64,000 nucleotides of DNA from Nematostella vectensis (taxonomy: Eukaryota > Cnidaria > Anthozoa > Actiniaria > Edwardsiidae), in NCBI RefSeq assembly GCF_932526225.1, contig NC_064034.1:10293387-10357386 (forward strand), given 5' to 3'. The notes under the pieces are model-generated. The model saw nothing but the letters and a program-made list of their open reading frames with translations. It ran no database searches and was not told the DNA's origin. The position numbers and the translations under genes are program-made. Positions 57,491 through 64,000 of this stretch are shown in pieces (position 1 is the stretch's first letter; every line of letters starts with the position of its first letter).

Positions 57491-58160
57491 AAGTATGACT
57501 TGCCTTTCTTACTGATTAAGAAATTGTGAAGCGCAATACATGCACAAGAAATCTTTGCATTCTCTACATCTAGCTCCATTGTCTTCAGCAGCACCCTAAA
57601 TCTAGCACAGAGTAAGCCAAAACCAAGGATGTAGTATGGTATTGGTTACACTCTTTGGCCAATATGTTTGGGTCAGGGGAAAATATCTGATTTCCATTTC
57701 TGTCTTTTAATTTACCATCCTTGAAAATTCCCACACCTGATTGATTCCCAGGCGATCCAAGCTCAAATGCTATAAATTTAGCATTGGCATCAGCAATAGC
57801 AAGGAGAACAATACTAAATTGTTTCTTGTAGTTGAATTACTCTGATCCTGTGTTTGGCAGTGCTTGCATATTTAATTATATGCTTACCGTCAATAGCACC
57901 CACGGCAGGAGGGAAGTTCTATTTATCTTCAAATTCTTCGGCTAATTTAACCCAATCTTCTGTAGCGTAGTGAGATATTCATCCTTCAGTACTTGGAACA
58001 TAGCATCACATACCTCGGGTATGATACGAACAGCCCGTGGCCAGAAAATGCAACATTATACATAGTCTGTGATGAGCAGAAATTGCTTTGACTCCCTTTT
58101 AACCAGCGGGGTGACCTTCTCAAGACTTTCCTCAAAAAGGGTGGCATCCATCCTGAAAAA
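57490..58160 (-). pseudogene. PIF/Harbinger transposase remnant
   Basis: Minus-strand reading in several frames gives MDATLFEESLEKVTPLVKRE, then PPAVGAIDGK-like sequence (about 57890), QFSIVLLAIADANAKFIAFE (about 57800) and CACIALHNFL (about 57530). This order is that of the DDE_Tnp_4 domain of Harbinger transposases. Frameshifts and stops make it non-functional. Confidence 0.75.
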
Positions 58161-58539
58161 AATAGATAATCAGTATATTCACTGTTAGAGTTCACTGTGA
58201 GAAATCAGCTGTAAATAAGAGGGGCTGGATCCCTCTGTATTCTTGAAGGAGCCTCACCACATGCAACCACTATGACATATTGGATGAGAAAATGTTGGTA
58301 ATAATATAAAATTCACATTTTGTTCTTGGTGTTGCATGCCCACCCAAGCCCCCTACTATAATGTGGATGATGAATATCCCTTCGAGACACTGCAGGAAAT
58401 GGCACCTCTGGGAACACAAAATTCAAATTTCCTTCTTTTTAGGGGTTCATGGCCCCAGCCCCCCTAGTAGATGCGGATGTGAAATATTCGTTCTAGTTCC
58501 TTTGGGTACATAAGTTTTGTTTGTGCTGTATGGTAACAA

Positions 58540-58774
58540 GGGGGGGGGGGGGGAGATGCATTTAATTGAGGGTGTGCTTTTATTCAAGTATGTGATTTCA
58601 TTCCAGCAAATCTGTTACATTCCAGTTGAACTGTTACTGATTCATCCATTCAAAGAACCTGACTTCTACTCCAGAAAATCTCCAGCCACAGTATAATAAA
58701 TGTGCTGAAAAAAAAAATTATACATCCAACTCCAAAAAAAAAATTATACAACCCCCCCCCCCCCCCCCCCCCCC
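58540..58774. repeat. Poly(G) and poly(C) tracts
   Basis: There is a 14-G run at 58540–58553 and a 23-C run at 58752–58774 in otherwise unremarkable AT-rich sequence. Confidence 0.95.
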
Positions 58775-58789
58775 TTGATGTATGCATGA

Positions 58790-59043
58790 TTAAATCCGCA
58801 TTGTCACCAGTTCACTTCCGGAGGTCCGACAGAAACCTCAACCGTTAAAAGACAAAAGAATCTATTAGAATCCGAAATATTTAACATGCCATCCGCTCTA
58901 AATTATCAATCACACCCTAAAAGAAACTTGCAATATACACACTGCTTTCAATATTTTGAAATATTTTTTGCGGTTTCCGTTAAAAATCATCGGAGATTGT
59001 AACGTAATCGACCGGAAGTAAACTGGTGACAATGCGGCTTTAA
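58790..59043. mobile_element. MITE-like inverted-repeat element
   Basis: The ends ATTAAATCCGCATTGTCACC (left) and GGTGACAATGCGGCTTTAAT (right) are near-perfect inverted repeats continuing into AGTTCACTTCCGG / CCGGAAGTAAACT. The interior, about 200 bp, is AT-rich and non-coding. Confidence 0.7.
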
Positions 59044-59069
59044 TAAACTTTGTAAGGCCTAGTACAAAC

Positions 59070-59451
59070 GTACGGTGGCCCACTAGGGTCACGGCAAATT
59101 AAAAAAAGCCACGGCAAATTAAAAAAAGCCACGGCAGAACAAAGCAAACGCACGGCAAAAGAAAGCGATCTCACGGCAAAATAAATCAAACTCGCGGCAG
59201 AACAAAGCATCTCACGGCAAAGAAAGCAATCCCACGGCAGAATACAACGAACTCACGGCAGAACACAACGAACACGGCAGAACACAACTACGACCTGGCC
59301 CACAAGGGTCACGGCAAATTAAAAAAAGCCACGGCATAAAACAAAAAATTACGGCAGAACAAAGCAGACTCACGGCAAAAGAAAGCAACTCCACGGCAGA
59401 ACAAACAAAAGTAAATTGCCACGGCGGAAGTGAATTTCACGGCGGAAGTGA
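59070..59451 (+). repeat. Left compound terminal inverted repeat
   Basis: It is about 380 bp with about 17 CACGGC (or variant) words every 15–25 bp, alternating CACGGCAAA and CACGGCAGAA types. The terminal phrase GGCCCACTAGGGTCACGGCA recurs inside as GGCCCACAAGGGTCACGGCA near 59298. The mirrored right arm lies at 62999–63386. Confidence 0.9.
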
Positions 59452-59496
59452 AATACACAGTAGACCGCCCAGTCTTCCTCCATTTGCAAATTCAAA

Positions 59497-60648
59497 ATGG
59501 CGGACAGCGAAAGCGAAGATCAGGAAAGAACCATCATAACACAATTATTTCACCTTGGGCATAGTTATGATGACATTGTTGGACTACTGTCGAAGTGTCA
59601 TGGGATAAATATCAGCGTCAGAACGCTGAAAAGACGTCTTAAAGATTGGGGGATGTCAAGAAGATATCTTGAGTATGATCCAAATACCGTTAGATCTGCT
59701 ATTACAGAACTTTTGGATGGACCAAATTCGATTGTTGGATATCGGTCAGTTTGGCATAATCTTCGAATGAAGGGTATACTGGTACCACGTGTAGTTGTTC
59801 AAGAAATGCTGAAAGAAATCGACCCAAATGGAGTTGAATTGAGAAAGGCCCATAAGCTGAAAAGAAGAGTTTATCGTAGCTTAGGGCCAAATAGTACTTG
59901 GCATGCTGATGGCTACGATAAACTTAAGCCATACGGTTTTCCGATGCATGCGTGTATCGATGGTTTCAGTCGCAAAGTCATTTGGTTGTATGTAACTCGA
60001 TCAAATAATTATCCTGACAACATTGCTTCCTATTATCTGGACGCCGTCAAACAACTTGGTGGCTGTCCCAAAGAACTAGACACAGACCTTGGAACTGAGA
60101 ATGGTACTATGGCCGGTATACATTCTTTTTTTTTGGATGATCCCAACTCTCATAGATATGTTGCATCTCCACGAAATCAAAGAATTGAATGCTGGTGGAG
60201 CTTTCTTAGAAAAAATTGGTCAACATGGTGGATGAATCTTTTCAAAGACATGATAGAGAAAGCAGTACTCAACACAGCAGACAAGCTTCATTTAGAGTGT
60301 CTTTGGTTTTGTTTTGCTGAACTACTTCAAAACGATCTGAAAAGAGTGGGTGATTCATGGAATACTCACTATATAAGGAAATCCCGCCATGATACTGTAG
60401 CAGGAAGACCTGATGCAATTTTCCACCTTCCTGAAAGTTACGGGGGTATTGATAATTTACTTGTACCAGTTTCACAACATGATATGAGTTATGCTTACAC
60501 TCATCTTGTACAACAGGACGAAGATGATGAATACCAAGAATATTTTCGTTATGTTCTTCACAGTCTCAATAAAAAGAAACCTGAACACTGGAGAGAAGCA
60601 TTACAGATGTATGAAGAGTTGTTGCACATTGCAGTTAATGGTTGTTAA
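59497..60648 (+). CDS. Transposon integrase/transposase, DDE integrase core
   Basis: A single-exon, 383-residue protein with an AAAATGGCGG start context. Residues about 10–55 form a helix-turn-helix (SVRTLKRRLKDWGMSRR) likely to bind the terminal repeats. The integrase core spans about 130–300. Candidate catalytic residues are D138 (WHADG), D197 (LDTDLGTENG) and E231 (SPRNQRIECWW), giving a D–34–E spacing. IDGFSRKVIW (153–162) is typical of integrase cores of IS3/retroviral type. There are no stops or frameshifts, so it may be active or recently active. Similar integrase-core proteins are widespread as unnamed genes in invertebrate and fish genomes. It catalyses cut or strand transfer of the element; a domesticated role is unlikely given the intact ends. 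Confidence 0.88.
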   Translation: MADSESEDQERTIITQLFHLGHSYDDIVGLLSKCHGINISVRTLKRRLKDWGMSRRYLEYDPNTVRSAITELLDGPNSIVGYRSVWHNLRMKGILVPRVVVQEMLKEIDPNGVELRKAHKLKRRVYRSLGPNSTWHADGYDKLKPYGFPMHACIDGFSRKVIWLYVTRSNNYPDNIASYYLDAVKQLGGCPKELDTDLGTENGTMAGIHSFFLDDPNSHRYVASPRNQRIECWWSFLRKNWSTWWMNLFKDMIEKAVLNTADKLHLECLWFCFAELLQNDLKRVGDSWNTHYIRKSRHDTVAGRPDAIFHLPESYGGIDNLLVPVSQHDMSYAYTHLVQQDEDDEYQEYFRYVLHSLNKKKPEHWREALQMYEELLHIAVNGC

Positions 60649-60795
60649 GTTACATTATTTTATAAGGAACGATTGAGAAACAACTTTCAAAAACTCATTA
60701 ATTATTCATGAGGTATTCAACCAATCCCTGTTTGTAATTTGTACCACGTGAAGTAACTTGAAACCAGAGGAAGTACTCGTACCTTGTATTCTACC

Positions 60796-60895
60796 TTATT
60801 TCCAGTTACTTCTACCTTTTTCAAGTTACTTCTACATTATTTCCAGTTACTTCTACCTTATTTCCAGTTACTTCTACCATGTTTCCAACTACTAC
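60796..60895. repeat. 21-bp tandem repeat
   Basis: About four to five copies of TTATTTCCAGTTACTTCTAC with minor changes lie within the transposon, downstream of the integrase stop. Confidence 0.85.
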
Positions 60896-60964
60896 TAGCT
60901 AATGATAATCAAATTATTAGAAATAATCAGTTTAACATTAATTTAGTGAAAAAAGGTCTTTGAT

Positions 60965-61042
60965 ACATGACTCCATCACGACTCGATCCCCTACCGTCCA
61001 GTCTATATGCGCCGTCTTATACCATTACGCCACCGAGTTTCT
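60965..61042 (-). repeat. tRNA-like (SINE-head-like) sequence
   Basis: On the minus strand an A-box-like TGGCGTAATGG (61032–61022) is followed at tRNA-like distance by a B-box-like GGATCGAGTC (60989–60980). The flanks do not fold into a clean cloverleaf by eye, so this looks like a tRNA-derived SINE head or decayed tRNA rather than a functional tRNA gene. Confidence 0.4.
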
Positions 61043-61311
61043 GATGCGATTCCTCGGAAGATAACATACTTATAAAACTTATGAATTAGACTCATTAGGA
61101 ATGCCATGAATAGCAGACAAAGACAATTTGAATAGCTTTTGTTTCAGAAAGCCGTCCGGGAATTGAAGAACAACAAACGGTGCTTCATGCATTCAAAATT
61201 ATGAAAACTGAAAACCTTAGTGGAGATGCAATAAATCAATATATTTCTGTTATATGTATTTCCTTCGCTTCTTTTCCCTCCCGAATAATTAATGAGTTTT
61301 TGAAGTCGTTC

Positions 61312-61442
61312 AAAGGCCTCCAATTCAGACTTGACGGGATTTCAAAGTCCTTGCAATTAGTTCCAGTCCTCGGCTAGCGCCTCGGACTGGAACTAATTGC
61401 GCGGACTTTGAAACCCCGTCAAGTCCTCATTGTCGGCCTTTA
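61312..61442. mobile_element. 131-bp hairpin MITE within the transposon
   Basis: Two arms of about 60 bp are near-perfect inverted repeats (AAAGGCC…GACTTGACGGGATTTCAAAG / CTTTGAAACCCCGTCAAGTC…GGCCTTT) with almost no loop. It has no coding content. It is a third level of nesting: hairpin inside transposon inside Harbinger-like MITE. Confidence 0.8.
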
Positions 61443-62998
61443 AACATTACGTAAAACAAGGTCGAACCCCTCCTTCCCAGTCCCCTCCATAAAGGAAACA
61501 ATTCAGTAAAAACCCACTTGCAAGATTCAACCAGTTGATTAAAAAGCACTAGGCCAGAAAAAGAATTATAAGTCACTGAGGTTCTCATATAAAGGGTGTC
61601 AAGATCAAGTTGACTGTAAATGAAACATTAGGTTATGTTAGCAAAAGGAAAACATGCCCATTTCAAAAATGGTTGTCAGAGGAGATTGCATAACCAAAAG
61701 GTTACAACCACTTAAAAGCTGTTCGACACACAAATTTGAGCTTCTTGAAATTGCACGAAAATGAACACTAAAAAGAGGTTAAGGTTAACCACATACTATC
61801 TTGTCATTATTTCATAGAAATGACTGCTTTTAACCATGCAATCACCATGTGACAATTGCCATTTTATATTGCAGCTTTTTTGAAAATAGGTATATACTGT
61901 CACATGATTTACAATTTAAAGGTTACTGTTCACAAATGTGACATCAAGGCCTTGCAACACTGAATAATTCCCATGATTTAAAAATCTGTTTATAAGTTAA
62001 TGCCTTAATCGGAATGGCACCAGCCTCAACACTATTATTGTGCATGTGTCAAAAAGGTTATGATTTCTTATAATACTTCATGAATTACAGATAATGGATA
62101 ATGAAATAGACAAGTATTACTAAAAACAATATTCTTTTATTCTTCAAAAATCTAATCAGTACTATTTTAGCTGTAATCAGTACTATGTGTTTCATGGATG
62201 GAGTATGCCCACTCTAATCAAATATCATTACAACTAAATCATAATTTGCAACTTCTAAATTAAGAACAGGAACAAACAACAATAACAGATAAAGCATTCA
62301 TCAAGGCTCATCAAATTAGCTCATATATCTTTCTGTGCACAATCTGTATAAACAAGGCCAAATACAGGGGTGCCGGAACCGGGGTTGGGGGTGCTAGAGC
62401 TGCCTCAATAAGTTTTGATTTCTTCTGAATTACTTTAAGATTTAAAAAGAAAAATACAGATAAAAAGCAAAATATAGCTAAACATATATAGAAAAACTAC
62501 AAATGCATAGCTTAGCCCACACCCTCGCCCCCATCAAAAAAATGCTCCGGCATCCCTGAAATAGCCTAAGTGTCCTGTATATGCACTTGTTTATTAAAGA
62601 TAATTATAAAGGAAATACTGATTAGGCAGTGTCGCAAGACAGTACTTAGCTGTTAACTTTCATATTGAAGCATTATGAAATCACAAAATCAATTTGTTCA
62701 GTAAATCTGTTCAGTGTAACTACCCAAATTTCAATATGGCCAGGACCAATTTTTACATTATGTTTCAGCTGGTGTTTCACCGCTAAACAAATGAGGTTTT
62801 GAACCAGGTCCCCCTTACCTCCTCGCATTTTCGACCTTTCTGCTTGAGTGAGCGCTGATATACTTGAACCAAATTCAACTTCGATAGAGTGAACGCAATG
62901 AACCGGTGAAATACATATTTGACTATTTATTACTTTTTCTTTTGTGTCTATTTGACTATTACAGTATTAACTTTTACTTCACAGGTTTAAAATGAAAG

Positions 62999-63386
62999 CT
63001 CACTTCCGCCGTGGCTTGGATTCTGTCGTTGTGTTCTGCCGTGAGTTCGTTGTATTCTGCCGTGGAGTTGCTTTCTTTTGCCGTGAGTCTGCTTTGTTCT
63101 GCCGTAATTTTTTGTTTTATGCCGTGGCTTTTTTTAATTTGCCGTGACCCTTGTGGGCCAGGTCGTAGTTGTGTTCTGCCGTGTTCGTTGTGTTCTGCCG
63201 TGAGTTCGTTGTATTCTGCCGTGGGATTGCTTTCTTTGCCGTGAGATGCTTTGTTCTGCCGCGAGTTTGATTTATTTTGCCGTGAGATCGCTTTCTTTTG
63301 CCGTGCGTTTGCTTTGTTCTGCCGTGGCTTTTTTTAATTTGCCGTGGCTTTTTTTAATTTGCCGTGACCCTAGTGGGCCACCGTAC
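62999..63386 (-). repeat. Right compound terminal inverted repeat
   Basis: This is the mirror image of 59070–59451 with GCCGTG words at matching spacing and both terminal phrases (GGCCACCGTAC outer, GTGGGCCAGGTCG inner near 63155). The short open frame at 63011–63244 is a repeat artefact. Confidence 0.9.
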
Positions 63387-63469
63387 AAACGCCGCTCTTA
63401 TCAAATTATCTAGGTTTGTTTGCATTTAGGAACAGCTCTTGATAAGAGCGGCGTTTGTACTAGGCCTAA

Positions 63470-64000
63470 GGCAACAATTGTCTCACCTGAAAAGGTTTCT
63501 GAAACCTGCTTGGTCCGTGTTGCGTAGCCCGTGAATCAAATTTGCACCAAAACCTTGGGCCTGCCTTTACTCCTCGGTCTTCCAAGGACTCACCCACCAC
63601 CTCCTTTCTACTCTCTCGTTGTTTCTCGCCATGAATGAAAGGCAAAAATCGCTGCATTTTTTTTTTTTCTTGCCGTATTGTTAGCGCCATCTTGGATTGT
63701 GCTGCCGCGATTTACGCTATGCGCCCGCGCCTTGTTTACAGCGAGCCTTTCGGTGGAAACGTAAGCGCTGGCGCGTGTAAATGGGACTTTAGTGTAATTT
63801 ATTCATGCAAAGATGCATTAAAGATGGATAGGGCCATTCAAAGACGGCGGTTGCTACTGGGCCACTCTGGCCAACCCTCCCGATTTTTCGCCGGGGTTAT
63901 ACCGCTTTTTTCTTGAAAGCCCATCCTTATTTGCCGAATAAAATAAAATAAAAAAACAGATTTAGTCAAGAGGGAAGTAATCAGTGCTTTTTTAACTGTT
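63470..64000 (-). other. Possible first exon of a minus-strand gene
   Basis: A minus-strand frame starts in a strong context (CCAAGATGGCGCTAAC, about 63690) and is basic near its N-terminus. It runs toward the MITE boundary at 63469 without a clear donor. I do not recognise a family. It could equally be non-coding; ATGGCG alone is weak evidence. Confidence 0.25.

Larger units (their letters stand above)
60649..62998. other. Transposon interior without a second gene
   Basis: AT-rich sequence follows the integrase gene. Apart from the small repeats listed separately I see no further open frame of note, although about 2.3 kb of the element is unaccounted for. Confidence 0.5.
59070..63386 (+). 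mobile_element. 4.3-kb DDE transposon, apparently intact
   Basis: Symmetric termini GTACGGTGGCCCAC…GTGGGCCACCGTAC enclose a single intact integrase gene. The intact right arm of the host MITE gives the empty site CTAGTACAAACGCCGCTC. The insertion therefore duplicated either AAAC (termini GTACGG) or CAAACG (termini TACGG; element 59071–63385). Both are symmetric, and the sequence alone cannot decide. The integrase gene and short target duplication suggest an IS3EU- or Ginger-like eukaryotic superfamily; from memory IS3EU gives 6-bp and Ginger 4-bp duplications, so the assignment is tentative. Confidence 0.85.
59056..63466. mobile_element. 90-bp Harbinger-like MITE split by a transposon
   Basis: Without the insertion the MITE is 90 bp with perfect 28-bp terminal inverted repeats beginning GGCCTAGTACAAACGCCGCT. 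Its left 14 bp are at 59056–59069 and the rest is at 63391–63466. It is flanked by TAA on both sides (59053–59055 and 63467–63469), a 3-bp TWA target duplication typical of PIF/Harbinger elements. Confidence 0.85.

Noticed and set aside
63011-63244. 77-residue Leu/Cys/Ser-rich frame
   Set aside because: It is a translation of the transposon's right terminal repeat; a matching frame occurs in the left repeat.

Overview
The window is eukaryotic and AT-rich. Its genes are intron-rich with GT–AG junctions, ordinary metazoan protein families occur (KANK, ENPP, SLC46, TPR proteins), and it contains BEL/Pao, LINE and Harbinger remnants plus many minisatellites. The overall style suggests a marine invertebrate, most likely an anthozoan cnidarian such as a sea anemone. 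That assignment is inference; nothing in the sequence names the species.

Layout. 1–3645: unique lead-in, then a 3.1-kb minisatellite with a 27-bp unit. 3646–8804: mostly non-coding sequence upstream of a KANK gene. 8843–16868 (+): a KANK-type scaffold gene with a coiled coil, a long CxxC repeat region and ankyrin exons. 17875–36526 (+): an ENPP1/3-like membrane ectonucleotidase. I could place about 24 exons whose phases agree, except for one gap that a 19-bp microexon would close. Its introns hold a 2.9-kb minisatellite and a decayed BEL/Pao fragment on the minus strand. 37747–40760 and 41150–48380 (+): two tandem paralogous TPR genes with the same three-exon plan; the second has an intron filled by about 79 copies of a 64-bp repeat. 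48852–52292 (-): a SLC46-like MFS transporter lacking its first exon. 52370–59050: LINE, MITE and Harbinger debris. 59070–63386: an apparently intact 4.3-kb DNA transposon coding for a 383-aa DDE integrase, inserted into a 90-bp Harbinger-like MITE. 63470–64000: a possible first exon of another gene.

Two things stand out. First, five separate tandem arrays in three unrelated genes each carry a copied exon–intron junction (a splice donor or acceptor with adjoining exon sequence), as though minisatellites here are seeded at splice junctions. Second, the nested transposon can be delimited almost to the base because the intact second arm of its host MITE preserves the empty site. Also notable are an ENPP whose nuclease-like domain keeps the DRGH active-site signature, and a KANK with an in-frame stop just before its start and no KN motif.

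The genes show no operon-like relationship. KANK is a cortical scaffold, ENPP a surface nucleotide hydrolase, SLC46 a solute carrier, and the TPR pair are probable adaptor proteins. The TPR2 and SLC46 genes converge tail to tail about 470 bp apart.
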